Assembly (NCBI RefSeq): GCF_004101245.1
Contig: NZ_SCIN01000002.1
Span: 310,001-374,000 of the forward strand
Direction: 5' to 3'
Origin: Sphingomonas sp. UV9
GTDB taxonomy: Bacteria > Pseudomonadota > Alphaproteobacteria > Sphingomonadales > Sphingomonadaceae
DNA length: 64,000 nucleotides
Of this stretch, positions 31,540-39,785 are shown one piece after another. A program made the position numbers and the translations under genes. Positions within the stretch are counted from its first letter, which is position 1, and each line of letters begins with the position of its first letter. A model generated the notes under the pieces. The model was not told the origin of the DNA, ran no database searches, and saw only the letters and a list, made by a program, of their open reading frames with translations.

Positions 31540-31641
31540 CCCCCTCTCCCCCTCGGGAGAGGGCTGGGGTGAGGGGCAGTACCGGGCGGAGCGCTGCGTG
31601 GCAGCCCCTCACCCCGACCCTCTCCCCGCAGGGGAGAGGGA
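31540..31641. repeat. Family C palindromic repeat, copy 1
   Basis: Two hairpins, CCCCTCTCCC-CTCGGGAGAGGG and its mirror with GGGGAGAGGG, flank GGTGAGGGG and CCCCTCACC arms. It lies between the converging cytochrome c and LOG genes and ends about 8 bp from the LOG stop. It may serve as a terminator for both. Confidence 0.75.
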
Positions 31642-31649
31642 GAAGGAGG

Positions 31650-32534
31650 TCAGCCCTCGGCGGCTTCCCGCTCCGCCCGCTCGCGGTAGAACGACTGCAC
31701 CGCGTCCCAGGCCTCGTCCGCCGTCTCGACATAGCGGAAGATCGACAGATCCTTCTCGCTGACGACGCCTTCCTCGACCAGCGCGTCGAAATTCACGACC
31801 CGCTCCCAGAACTGGCGCCCGAACAGCAGCACCGGGATCGGCTGGATCTTGCCCGTCTGGATCAGCGTCAGCAGTTCGAACAGCTCGTCGAACGTCCCGA
31901 ACCCACCCGGGAACGCCGCCAGCGCGCGCGCATGCAGCAGGAAGTGCATCTTCCGCAGCGCAAAATAGTGGAACTGCACCGACAGCGACGGCGTCACGTA
32001 CGGGTTCGGCGCTTGCTCGTGCGGCAGGACGATGTTCAGCCCGATCGATTCGGCGCCGACGTCGTCCGCACCGCGGTTCGCCGCTTCCATGATCGACGGA
32101 CCGCCGCCAGAGCACACCACGAACTGCCGCCAGCCCCGCTCGTCGCGCGGTAGCACGCTGACCTTGGCCGCGAGTTCACGCGCGACGTCGTAATATTTCG
32201 ACTTCTCGACCAGCCGCTCGGCGATCTTCTTCGATTTCTCGTCGGTCGCCAGCGCCAGCAGCGCCTGCGCCTTCGAAGGTTCGGGGATCCGCGCCGATCC
32301 GTAGAACACGAAGGTCGACCCGATCTTCGCCTCGTCGAGGACGAGTTCGGTCTTCAGTAGTTCGAGCTGGAAGCGCACCGGCCGCAGGTCTTCGCGCAAC
32401 AGGAAATCCATGTCCTGGAAGGCGAGCCGGTAATGCGGGTGCTGCGTCTGGGGGGTGGAAACGGAGTCCTTGGCGGTCTCGGCGTCCTGGCTGGCGTTGG
32501 GGAAAACGCGTGTCGGTATACGTGTATCGGTCAT
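31650..32534 (-). CDS. LOG family protein (TIGR00730-type Rossmann fold)
   Basis: A predicted nucleotide 5'-monophosphate phosphoribohydrolase of the LOG (lonely guy) family. The product is 294 residues, longer than the compact LOG enzymes. The family motif PGGFGTFDELFELLT lies near residue 205, and GGGPSIMEAANRGA near 155; together they form the nucleotide and ribose binding site. An N-terminal extension (about 70 residues, with HYRLAFQDMDFLLREDLRPVRFQLELLK) is typical of the large proteobacterial subgroup. Substrate (AMP or a cytokinin riboside phosphate) is not decided by sequence. Confidence 0.88.
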   Translation of the reverse strand: MTDTRIPTRVFPNASQDAETAKDSVSTPQTQHPHYRLAFQDMDFLLREDLRPVRFQLELLKTELVLDEAKIGSTFVFYGSARIPEPSKAQALLALATDEKSKKIAERLVEKSKYYDVARELAAKVSVLPRDERGWRQFVVCSGGGPSIMEAANRGADDVGAESIGLNIVLPHEQAPNPYVTPSLSVQFHYFALRKMHFLLHARALAAFPGGFGTFDELFELLTLIQTGKIQPIPVLLFGRQFWERVVNFDALVEEGVVSEKDLSIFRYVETADEAWDAVQSFYRERAEREAAEG

Positions 32535-32580
32535 TCAGGCGGGATTAGAGGAAAGGGGCAGGGAGGGCTAGACCACCGTT

Positions 32581-32654
32581 TTCCTGCGGACGCAGGAATC
32601 CAGGGTTGCGGACGACCGCGCTTGGGGCCCTAGGCTCCTGCGTCCGCAGGAGAA
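32581..32654. repeat. Palindromic repeat related to family A
   Basis: Two hairpins: TTCCTGCGGACGCAGGAATC at the left and CTCCTGCGTCCGCAGGAG at the right, with about 35 bases between. It lies between the LOG gene start and the end of the extensin-like gene, both on the minus strand. Confidence 0.7.
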
Positions 32655-32656
32655 CT

Positions 32657-33310
32657 TCAGCGGCAGAAGCCCGCGTGATCGTCTTCGAGATGCAGGTGGT
32701 TGCGGTGCGCCGCATTGTAGTCGGGGCTGAGCACCGTCCCGAACCGCTTGCACGCCGACGCGCGGATCGTCTGGAGGAACTGCCGAACCTGGGGATCGGA
32801 CGAGTTCCAGTCGTTCAGGATGGTGATCCGCCGCCCGTCCTTCAGCACGAACCCGCCGATATCGACGGCATTGGCGATCGCATGGCCCGATCGGCGACTG
32901 GCATTGCGCGCCGAGCCGACGACGTTGCGGCAGGCATAGCTCCCCATGCTGTCGATCCGCGCGAGTTCGCTGCCGAGCATCTGATAGGCGGCAGGCGCGA
33001 CCGCATTGCGCGTCCAGCCGATCAGCGCGCGCGCCGCGCCGCAGCGGACCGCGGTGAGATTGGCGACGGGGACACCGATATCGACCAGCTTGACCGTGCC
33101 GGCGAGCCCGCAACCAGGCCCGGTCTCGCGGTCGGGCAGCACCTGGAACGAGACGTGGAGCTGGCGCAGGTCGGCCAGGCATTGCGCGGTTTCGCGGCTA
33201 CTAGGGACGGACAGGTTGGGCCGGGTCTGTTGCGGCGCGCTCGGGCGATCGGCACGGCCGCATGCGGCGAGCATGATCGCGAGCGCCACCACGACCGCCC
33301 ACTCCGTCAT
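32657..33310 (-). CDS. Extensin-like C-terminal domain lipoprotein
   Basis: A 217-residue exported protein with the bacterial extensin-like C domain, related to D-Ala-D-Ala carboxypeptidase-type folds. The N-terminus (WAVVVALAIMLAACGR) is a lipoprotein signal with the lipobox LAAC. The domain shows CGLAGTVKL, SYACRNVVG, SGHAIANAVDIGGF and the C-terminal HRNHLHLEDD with metal-ligand-like His and Asp residues. The ATG at 33310 lies inside a family A palindromic repeat; a GTG 15 bases downstream, with GGAG nine bases before it, is a good alternative start. The gene is divergent from serC. Confidence 0.85.
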   Translation of the reverse strand: MTEWAVVVALAIMLAACGRADRPSAPQQTRPNLSVPSSRETAQCLADLRQLHVSFQVLPDRETGPGCGLAGTVKLVDIGVPVANLTAVRCGAARALIGWTRNAVAPAAYQMLGSELARIDSMGSYACRNVVGSARNASRRSGHAIANAVDIGGFVLKDGRRITILNDWNSSDPQVRQFLQTIRASACKRFGTVLSPDYNAAHRNHLHLEDDHAGFCR

Positions 33311-33404
33311 GCCGGGCCTGTTCCGGCATCCACCCATCGTCTTGACCCCCATGCCGATGGCCGTGCGGCACGGTGGACCCGGGAACAAGCCCGGGGTGAC
33401 GGAG
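33305..33404. repeat. Family A palindromic repeat, copy 2
   Basis: It begins CGTCATGCCGGGCCTGTTCC and ends CCCGGGGTGACGGAG. It overlaps the first codons of the extensin-like gene, whose ATG is read from the CAT of the left arm on the opposite strand. Confidence 0.8.
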
Positions 33405-33461
33405 CGGTTTTGACGCGCGGTGGAGCGAGTCCCGCCGCCACGCGCTCGGGACCGAACGCGG

Positions 33462-33489
33462 TTGACACCCTCGCGAACGTCGTTAGGGC
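33462..33489 (+). promoter_or_regulatory. Candidate housekeeping promoter of serC
   Basis: A perfect -35 box TTGACA (33462-33467) is followed after 16 bases by a weak -10 (TAGGGC, 33484-33489). It lies about 55 bases upstream of the serC start and just before the structured leader. Confidence 0.4.
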
Positions 33490-33544
33490 CGGCAACGGGC
33501 CACGCGGTCCCAACGCCGCGCGTGCTCTCTGTGAGGAGAGATAC
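33485..33544 (+). ncRNA. Possible structured serC leader
   Basis: The leader shows a CACGCGG / CCGCGCGTG hairpin with a small bulge (33501-33524), directly followed by CTCTC / GAGAG (33525-33540), which would hide the AGGAG Shine-Dalgarno sequence. A serC RNA motif has been described upstream of serC in Alphaproteobacteria. Whether this one belongs to that family needs a covariance-model search; the structure alone is suggestive. Confidence 0.35.
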
Positions 33545-34699
33545 ATGACTGATACGACCTACGCCCCCGCTACGGGTGCGCCTACGCTGCCTGCAACCAA
33601 GCCGGCACGCCCCTTTTTCTCCAGCGGTCCCTGCGCGAAACCTCCGGGTTGGTCCGCGGACAAGCTTGCCACCGAGTCGCTCGGTCGCTCGCATCGCTCG
33701 AAGATCGGCAAGACCCGCCTCCAGTACAGCATCGACCTGATGCGCGAACTGCTGAAGCTCCCCGATACCCACCGCATCGGCATCGTCCCCGGCTCCGACA
33801 CCGGCGCGTACGAGATGGCGATGTGGACGATGCTCGGCGCGCGTCCGGTCACCGCGCTCGCCTGGGAAAGCTTCGGCGAGGGCTGGGTCACCGACGCGGT
33901 CAAGCAGCTGAAGATCGACCCCACGGTGGTGCGCGCCGATTACGGCCAGCTGCCCGATCTGGACTCGGTCGACTGGTCGAACGACGTGCTGTTCACCTGG
34001 AACGGCACCACCAGCGGCGTCCGCGTGCCGAATGCGGACTGGATCCCGGACGACCGCGAAGGCCTCTCGTTCGCCGATGCGACGTCGGGCGTGTTCGCCT
34101 ATGACATCGACTGGGCCAAGATCGATGTCGCGACCTTCTCGTGGCAGAAGGTGCTGGGCGGCGAGGGCGCGCACGGCGTCCTGATCCTCGGCCCCCGCGC
34201 GGTCGAGCGTCTCGAAACCTACACCCCCGCCTGGCCATTGCCGAAGGTGTTCCGCCTCGTCTCGAAGGGCAAGCTGACCGAGGGCGTGTTCAAGGGCGAG
34301 ACGATCAACACGCCGTCGATGCTCGCGGTCGAAGACGCCATCTTCAGCCTCGAATGGGCGAAGTCGCTCGGTGAAGACGGCCTGATCGCACGCTCCGACG
34401 CGAATGCGGCTGCGCTCGACAAGATCGTGGCGGAACGCGACTGGCTCGGCCATCTGGCCGCCGATCCGGCGACGCGCTCGCGCACCAGCGTCTGCCTGAC
34501 GGTCGAGGGTGCCGACGAGGCGATGATCAAGGCAATGGCCGCCGCGCTCGAAAAGGTCGGCGCTGCGTATGACGTTGCGGGCTACCGCGACGCGCCGCCG
34601 GGCCTGCGCATCTGGTGCGGCGCGACCGTCGACACCGCCGATATCGTGGCGCTCGGGCCGTGGCTCGACTGGGCCTACGCCACCGCTAACGCTGGCTGA
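33545..34699 (+). CDS. serC: Phosphoserine aminotransferase
   Basis: This converts 3-phosphohydroxypyruvate to phosphoserine, and in many bacteria also acts in PLP synthesis. At 384 residues it is of the alphaproteobacterial/Methanosarcina-type group. The start at 33545 (MTDTTYAP) has GAGGAGAG upstream; the frame is open far upstream but runs antisense to the extensin-like gene. Motifs include FFSSGPCAKPPGWS, RSHRSKIGK, GSDTGAYEMAMW, FTWNGTTSGVRVP, DATSGVFAYDIDW and the PLP lysine in FSWQKVLGGEG. serA follows 192 bp downstream with a palindromic repeat between them. Confidence 0.95.
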   Translation: MTDTTYAPATGAPTLPATKPARPFFSSGPCAKPPGWSADKLATESLGRSHRSKIGKTRLQYSIDLMRELLKLPDTHRIGIVPGSDTGAYEMAMWTMLGARPVTALAWESFGEGWVTDAVKQLKIDPTVVRADYGQLPDLDSVDWSNDVLFTWNGTTSGVRVPNADWIPDDREGLSFADATSGVFAYDIDWAKIDVATFSWQKVLGGEGAHGVLILGPRAVERLETYTPAWPLPKVFRLVSKGKLTEGVFKGETINTPSMLAVEDAIFSLEWAKSLGEDGLIARSDANAAALDKIVAERDWLGHLAADPATRSRTSVCLTVEGADEAMIKAMAAALEKVGAAYDVAGYRDAPPGLRIWCGATVDTADIVALGPWLDWAYATANAG

Positions 34700-34728
34700 T
34701 CTAGCCTAGCCTCTCTCAACCCCCTCTC

Positions 34729-34822
34729 CGTCATCCCGGCGCACGCCGGGACCCATGGACACGGAGCATCCGCTCATGAAGCGGACCGCAACCATGGGCC
34801 CCGGCGTCCGCCGGGGTGACGG
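34729..34822. repeat. Family A palindromic repeat, copy 3
   Basis: Arms CGTCATCCCGGCGCACGCC and GGCGTCCGCCGGGGTGACGG flank inner CCATGG-type pairing (ACCCATGG / CCATGGGC). It lies between serC and serA and may attenuate or stabilise the shared transcript. Confidence 0.8.
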
Positions 34823-34891
34823 GGTTGGTGGGAGGCGGGTTCTTTAAATTGAGCGCACCCCCGATTTCCCGAAATTCCCAGGAGCAATCCC

Positions 34892-36469
34892 ATGCCAAAA
34901 GTCCTCATTTCCGACAAAATGGATCCCCGCGCCGCCCAGATCTTCCGCGAGCGCGGCGTCGAGGTCGACGAGATCACCGGCAAGACTCCGGCCGAACTCA
35001 TGGCGATGATCGGCGAGTATGACGGCCTCGCGATCCGCAGCTCGACCAAGGTCACCAAGGAAATCCTCGAGCACGCCACCAACCTGAAGGTCGTCGGCCG
35101 CGCCGGCATCGGCGTCGACAATGTCGATATCCCCGCGGCCTCGGCAAAGGGCGTGGTCGTCATGAACACCCCGTTCGGCAACTCGATCACCACCGCCGAG
35201 CACGCGATCGCGCTGATGTTCGCGCTCGCCCGCCAGCTGCCCGAGGCCGATGCCTCGACGCAGGCCGGCAAGTGGGAGAAGAACCGCTTCATGGGCGTCG
35301 AGCTGACGTCGAAGACGCTCGGCCTGATCGGCGCGGGCAATATCGGCTCGATCGTCGCCGACCGTGCGCGCGGCCTCAAGATGAAGGTCGTCGCGTTCGA
35401 TCCGTTCCTGACGCCCGAGCGCGCGATCGAGATGGGCGTCGAGAAGGTCACGCTCGACGAGCTGCTCGCACGCGCCGATTTCATCACGCTGCACACGCCG
35501 CTGACCGACCAGACTCGCAACATCCTCTCGGCCGAGGCGCTCGCCAAGACCAAGAAGGGCGTGCGGATCATCAACTGCGCACGCGGCGGCCTGATCGACG
35601 AGGTCGCGCTGAAGGCGGCGCTCGATTCGGGCCAGGTCGGCGGCGGCGCGCTCGACGTGTTCGTCGAGGAGCCCGCCAAGGCATCGCCGCTGTTCGGCAC
35701 GCCCAACTTCGTCAGCACGCCGCATCTCGGCGCGTCGACCAGCGAGGCGCAGGTCAACGTCGCGATCCAGGTCGCCGAGCAGATGGCAGACTTCCTGATG
35801 TCGGGTGGCGTCACCAACGCGCTCAACATGCCGTCGCTGTCGGCCGAGGAAGCGCCGCGGCTCAAGCCCTATATGGCGCTCGCCGAAAAGCTCGGTTCGA
35901 TGGTCGGCCAGCTCGCGCACGGCTCGATCGACCGTATCTCGGTGCATAGCGAGGGCGCGGTCGCCGAACTCAACCCCAAGCCGATCACCAGCGCTGTGCT
36001 GGCGGGCTTCCTGAAAACGCAGACCGCGACCGTCAACATGGTCAACGCTCCGCTGCTCGCGCGCGACCGCGGCGTCGAGGTGCGCGAAGTCCGCACCGAG
36101 CGCGAGGGCGATTACCACACGCTGCTGCGCGTCGCGGTCCGCACCGAGGACGGCGAGCGCTCGGTCGCCGGCACGCTGTTCGGCGACCAGGCCCCGCGCC
36201 TGGTCGAGCTGTTCGGGGTGAAGATCGAGGCCGATCTGGCAGGCCCGATGCTCTACGTCGTCAACGTCGACGCGCCGGGCTTCATCGGCCGCCTCGGCAC
36301 CGCGCTCGGCGAGGCAGGGGTCAACATCGGTACGTTCCACCTCGGCCGTCGTTCGGCGGGCGGCGAGGCGGTACTGCTGCTGTCGGTCGACGAGGCGGTG
36401 ACGCCGGAGTTGTTGACCAAGGTCCGCGCGCTCCCGGGCGTGAAGACCGCAATGGGCCTCAACTTCTGA
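34892..36469 (+). CDS. serA: D-3-phosphoglycerate dehydrogenase
   Basis: This is the first enzyme of serine synthesis, oxidising 3-phosphoglycerate with NAD. At 525 residues it is the long form. The substrate domain starts KVLISDKMDPRAAQI and shows RSSTKVTKEIL and GRAGIGVDNVDI. The NAD domain has LGLIGAGNIGSIVADRA, and catalytic Arg, Glu and His fall in NCARGGLIDE, DVFVEEP and TPHLGASTSEAQ. An intervening allosteric-substrate-binding-like domain and a C-terminal ACT domain (MLYVVNVDAPGFIGRLGTALG) follow. The start has AGGAG upstream. serC upstream completes the pathway pair. Confidence 0.96.
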   Translation: MPKVLISDKMDPRAAQIFRERGVEVDEITGKTPAELMAMIGEYDGLAIRSSTKVTKEILEHATNLKVVGRAGIGVDNVDIPAASAKGVVVMNTPFGNSITTAEHAIALMFALARQLPEADASTQAGKWEKNRFMGVELTSKTLGLIGAGNIGSIVADRARGLKMKVVAFDPFLTPERAIEMGVEKVTLDELLARADFITLHTPLTDQTRNILSAEALAKTKKGVRIINCARGGLIDEVALKAALDSGQVGGGALDVFVEEPAKASPLFGTPNFVSTPHLGASTSEAQVNVAIQVAEQMADFLMSGGVTNALNMPSLSAEEAPRLKPYMALAEKLGSMVGQLAHGSIDRISVHSEGAVAELNPKPITSAVLAGFLKTQTATVNMVNAPLLARDRGVEVREVRTEREGDYHTLLRVAVRTEDGERSVAGTLFGDQAPRLVELFGVKIEADLAGPMLYVVNVDAPGFIGRLGTALGEAGVNIGTFHLGRRSAGGEAVLLLSVDEAVTPELLTKVRALPGVKTAMGLNF

Positions 36470-36486
36470 GGCTGCTACCTACTTAG

Positions 36487-36562
36487 CCCTCTCCCCTCCG
36501 GGGAGAGGGTTGGGTGAGGGGCGGTGGGACGGGCAGCGCTCGCGGCACCCCTCACCCCGGCC
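36487..36562. repeat. Family C palindromic repeat, copy 2
   Basis: CCCTCTCCCCTCCGGGGAGA with GGTGAGGGG and the paired CCCCTCACCCC. It begins 18 bp after the serA stop and is followed by a family B copy; together they fill most of the 340-bp gap before hisZ. It may end the serC-serA transcript. Confidence 0.75.
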
Positions 36563-36590
36563 CGCCCCCGATCCGACCCGGATGTCTCAA

Positions 36591-36714
36591 TCCTCCCCCG
36601 CCAGGGGGAGGTGGCGCCGAAGGTGACGGAGGGGGAGGATAGGGCAACCGGCGTTATCGCTTCCGCCCCCTCCGTCAGGCTGCGCCTGCCACCTCCCCCT
36701 GGCGGGGGAGGATC
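36591..36714. repeat. Family B palindromic repeat, copy 2
   Basis: Outer arms TCCTCCCCCGCCAGGGGGAG and their complement are separated by about 85 bases with an inner CCTCCGTCAGGCTGCG segment. It lies in the serA-hisZ gap. Apart from this and the adjacent family C copy I see nothing else in that gap except the hisZ leader. Confidence 0.8.
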
Positions 36715-36810
36715 GTGCAGGGGCCGGTTTTTGTTGGTGCCTGCTAAGCCCGTACGTCATGCCGACGAACGCGGTTCAATCTTGTCGCAACCTACTCTAG
36801 AGGCTCGCGC

Positions 36811-37911
36811 ATGACTGCTTTGCTCCCCGAGGGATTTAGAGACCGCCTGCCGCCCTTCGCCGATTCGGCGGCGGCACTGGAAGCCCGTGTGCTCGAGGCC
36901 GCGCGCCTCCATGGCTACGAGCGCGTCGATCCGCCACTCTCGGAATTCGCCGACGGTCTGGAGATGCGGCTGAAGGCCGGCGGCCTCCACGACGCGGTCC
37001 GCTTCGTCGATCCGGTATCGCAGCGTACGCTCGCCATCCGCCCCGACATCACCGCGCAGGTCGCGCGCATCGCCGCGACGCGCATGGGGCATCACCCGCG
37101 CCCGGTGCGTCTCAGCTACGCTGGCTCCGTTCTGAAACTGCGCGCCTCGCAGCTCGCCCCCGCGCGCGAAACCCGCCAGATCGGCTGCGAACTCATCGGC
37201 CTCGACTCGGTCGCTGCAGCGCAGGAACTCGTCGCGGTCGCGGTCGACATGATCGCCGCCGCGGACGTCACCGGCGCATCGATCGACTTCACCTTGCCCG
37301 ATCTCGTGCCGACGCTCGCCGCCGGCCCGCTCCCCGTCGCGCCCGAACACGTCGCCACGCTGCGCGACCGCCTCGACGCCAAGGACGCCGGCGCCGTCGC
37401 CGCGCTCGCCCCCGCCTACCTGCCGCTGATCGAGGCCGCCGGCCCGTTCGTACAGGCGATGGACCGCCTCCGCGCCTTCGACACGACCGGCGCGCTCGCA
37501 TCGCGCCTCGACGGCCTAGCGCGCATCGCCGAAGCCCTCGACGGCCGCGTCGCGCTGACGCTCGATCCGACCGAGCGGCACGGTTTCGAATACCAGACCT
37601 GGCTCGGCTTCTCGCTGTTCGCCGACGGTGCGGCACGCGAAGTGGGCCGCGGCGGCACCTACACCGTCGTCCACGAAAACGGCGCCGAGGAAGCCGCAAC
37701 CGGTTTCTCGCTGTACGCCGACGCACTGGTCGAGCATGTCGCCAGCGTCGATCGCCGCCGCCTGTTCCTGCCGCTCGGTACGCCCGCCAGCGACGGCGCG
37801 GCGATGCGCGCGCAAGGCTGGGTCACCGTCGCCGCGCTCGAAGCCGGCGACACCCCCGAAGCACAGGTCTGCACCCATCTATGGGTAGCGGGCGAGCCCC
37901 GCGCGCTGTAG
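36811..37911 (+). CDS. hisZ: ATP phosphoribosyltransferase regulatory subunit
   Basis: HisZ is a catalytically dead histidyl-tRNA synthetase paralogue that combines with short-form HisG to make the first enzyme of histidine synthesis. The product has 366 residues. LLPEGFRDRLPPFADSAAALE begins the class II synthetase-like core, and RTLAIRPDITAQVARIAATR plus ARETRQIGCELIGLDS are typical of HisZ. It lacks the anticodon-binding domain of HisS. hisG is not in the window. purA starts 29 bp downstream, a pairing seen in sphingomonads. Confidence 0.9.
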   Translation: MTALLPEGFRDRLPPFADSAAALEARVLEAARLHGYERVDPPLSEFADGLEMRLKAGGLHDAVRFVDPVSQRTLAIRPDITAQVARIAATRMGHHPRPVRLSYAGSVLKLRASQLAPARETRQIGCELIGLDSVAAAQELVAVAVDMIAAADVTGASIDFTLPDLVPTLAAGPLPVAPEHVATLRDRLDAKDAGAVAALAPAYLPLIEAAGPFVQAMDRLRAFDTTGALASRLDGLARIAEALDGRVALTLDPTERHGFEYQTWLGFSLFADGAAREVGRGGTYTVVHENGAEEAATGFSLYADALVEHVASVDRRRLFLPLGTPASDGAAMRAQGWVTVAALEAGDTPEAQVCTHLWVAGEPRAL

Positions 37912-37940
37912 GCGCTGCGCGTAATCTCAGGAGATAGAGT

Positions 37941-39230
37941 TTGGCCAACGTAGCAGTCATCGGCGCGCAATGGGGCGACGAAGGCAAGGGCAAGATCGTC
38001 GACTGGCTCGCCGAGCGTGCCGATATGGTCGTACGGTTCCAGGGCGGGCATAACGCCGGTCACACACTGGTCGTCGGCGACAACGTCTACAAGCTGTCGC
38101 TGCTGCCGTCAGGCATCGTCCGCGGGACGCCGTCGTTCATCGGCAACGGCGTGGTGCTCGATCCCTGGGCGCTGAAGGACGAGATCGCCCGGCTCGGTGC
38201 GCAGGGCGTGGTCGCCACGCCCGAGACGCTTCGGATCGCCGATACCTGCGCGCTGATCCTGCCGTTCCACCGCGATCTCGACGGTCTGCGCGAGGACGCC
38301 AGCGGCGCCGGCAAGATCGGCACGACCCGCCGCGGCATTGGGCCCGCGTACGAGGACAAGGTCGGTCGCCGCGCGATCCGCGTGTGCGACCTGGCGCATC
38401 TCGACGATCTCGGCCCGCAGCTCGATCGCCTGACCGCGCACCACGACGCGCTGCGTGCAGGCTTCGGCGAACCCCCGATCGATCGGGCGCGACTGATCGC
38501 CGAACTACGCGAGATCGCCGGCTTCGTGCTGCCGTTCGCCAAGCCCGTCTGGCGCGACCTCAACGCCGCACGCGCGGCCGGCAAGCGCATCCTGTTCGAG
38601 GGCGCGCAGGGCGTGCTGCTCGACGTCGACCACGGCACCTATCCGTTCGTCACCTCGTCGAACACGATCTCCGGTGCCGCAGCCGGCGGTTCGGGCCTCG
38701 GACCATCGGCGGTCGGCTTCGTGCTCGGCATCGCCAAGGCCTATACGACGCGAGTCGGCTCGGGCCCTTTCCCGACCGAGCTCGAAAACGAGACCGGCGA
38801 GCGCCTGGGCCAGCGCGGGCACGAGTTCGGCACCGTCACAGGGCGCAAGCGTCGCTGCGGCTGGTTCGACGCGGTGCTGGTGCGCCAGGCGGCGGCGGTC
38901 GGTGGCATCACCGGGATCGCGCTCACCAAGATCGACGTGCTCGACGGGTTCGAGACCGTGTCGATCTGCACTGGCTACCGCTTGCGTGGCGAGACGCTCG
39001 ATTACTTCCCGGCGCATGCGGCCGACCAGGCGCTGGTCGAGCCGATCTACGAGACGATGGAAGGCTGGCAGGAGACGACTGCCGGTGCGCGCAGCTGGGC
39101 CGACCTGCCCGCACAGGCGATCAAGTATATCCGCCGGATCGAAGAGCTGATCCGCTGCCCGGTGACGCTGGTGTCGACCAGCCCGCAGCGTGCGGACACG
39201 ATCCTGGTGCGGGATCCGTTCTCGGACTGA
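37941..39230 (+). CDS. purA: Adenylosuccinate synthase
   Basis: This makes adenylosuccinate from IMP and aspartate with GTP, the committed step to AMP. The start is TTG at 37941, six bases after AGGAGA. The product has 429 residues. Motifs include the P-loop-like [18 protein letters not shown] at residues 7-24, GGHNAGHTL, the IMP-binding [11 protein letters not shown], and [11 protein letters not shown] near residue 310. A strong terminator follows. Co-transcription with hisZ is likely. Confidence 0.97.
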   Translation: MANVAVIGAQWGDEGKGKIVDWLAERADMVVRFQGGHNAGHTLVVGDNVYKLSLLPSGIVRGTPSFIGNGVVLDPWALKDEIARLGAQGVVATPETLRIADTCALILPFHRDLDGLREDASGAGKIGTTRRGIGPAYEDKVGRRAIRVCDLAHLDDLGPQLDRLTAHHDALRAGFGEPPIDRARLIAELREIAGFVLPFAKPVWRDLNAARAAGKRILFEGAQGVLLDVDHGTYPFVTSSNTISGAAAGGSGLGPSAVGFVLGIAKAYTTRVGSGPFPTELENETGERLGQRGHEFGTVTGRKRRCGWFDAVLVRQAAAVGGITGIALTKIDVLDGFETVSICTGYRLRGETLDYFPAHAADQALVEPIYETMEGWQETTAGARSWADLPAQAIKYIRRIEELIRCPVTLVSTSPQRADTILVRDPFSD

Positions 39231-39241
39231 GGCAGACACGA

Positions 39242-39272
39242 AAAAGCCGGGCGATCGCTCGCCCGGCTTTTC
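39242..39272. terminator. Bidirectional intrinsic terminator
   Basis: AAAAGCCGGGCGA-TCGC-TCGCCCGGCTTTT forms a near-perfect long stem, with A-run and T-run on either side so that it works on both strands. It separates purA from the convergent low-complexity protein gene. Confidence 0.9.
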
Positions 39273-39293
39273 ATTCAGCTGCAACAGGCAGGA

Positions 39294-39728
39294 TCAGCGC
39301 GGCGTGGTCGTGCCGGTCGTTCCACCCATGGTCGAGCCCATCGTACCGGCCGGAGTGCCCGTGGTGCCGCCCATGGTGTCTGCGCCCATCGTGCTGCCGG
39401 TCGTGCCAGACATGGTGCTGCCCGTCGTGCCGGTGTTGCCGGTCGTTCCGCTCATGGTGCCCGAGGTCGTCCCGCGCGTGCGACTACGCGCCTTGGTGCC
39501 ACGCTGCGTGCGCGTCGTGGTAGAACGTGTGGTCGTCGATGGATTGGCCTGATCCATCGTCCCGGTCGACATGCCGCCGGTCGTTCCGCCCATGGTCGAA
39601 TCGCCCATGGTGCCGCCGCTCATCGTGCCACCGGTAGTGCCGCCCATCGAGCCGGTGGTACCGGTCTGCGCCATCGCCATGCCCGGAATGATCAGGGCAG
39701 CTGCTGCGATCGATGTTAGAATGCGCAT
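39294..39728 (-). CDS. Secreted low-complexity Thr/Gly/Met-rich protein
   Basis: A 144-residue protein with a clear signal peptide (MRILTSIAAAALIIPGMAMAQ). The mature part is almost entirely TG, TM, GS and MGGTTG-type repeats in two blocks (about 22-58 and 86-144), separated by a basic stretch (TTTRSTTTRTQRGTKARSRTR). I do not recognise a domain. Methionine-rich secreted proteins can bind copper or silver or act as an oxidation sink, but that is only a guess. GAGAG precedes the start. A weak EcfG-like promoter lies upstream. It is probably not part of the aroC transcript. Confidence 0.75.
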   Translation of the reverse strand: MRILTSIAAAALIIPGMAMAQTGTTGSMGGTTGGTMSGGTMGDSTMGGTTGGMSTGTMDQANPSTTTRSTTTRTQRGTKARSRTRGTTSGTMSGTTGNTGTTGSTMSGTTGSTMGADTMGGTTGTPAGTMGSTMGGTTGTTTPR

Positions 39729-39756
39729 GTTTTCTCTCCTAAAGTATTGAAGAGAC

Positions 39757-39781
39757 AGCGTTTCAGTTCGACTTTTGTTCC
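39757..39781 (-). promoter_or_regulatory. Weak EcfG-like promoter
   Basis: On the minus strand, GGAAC (39777-39781) and CGCT (39757-39760) are 16 bases apart. The -10 element differs from CGTT at one base. It lies 28 bases before the start of the Thr/Gly/Met-rich protein. Confidence 0.35.
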
Positions 39782-39785
39782 GGTG

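Noticed and set aside
32657..34453. A 598-codon minus-strand frame reaching back from the extensin-like gene through serC
   Set aside because: The upstream two-thirds is antisense to serC and has no domain. The signal peptide near 33310 marks the real start region.
31540..36714. Clustered direct and inverted repeats as a CRISPR array
   Set aside because: The repeats are palindromic elements of differing family and spacing; there are no regular spacers and no cas genes.
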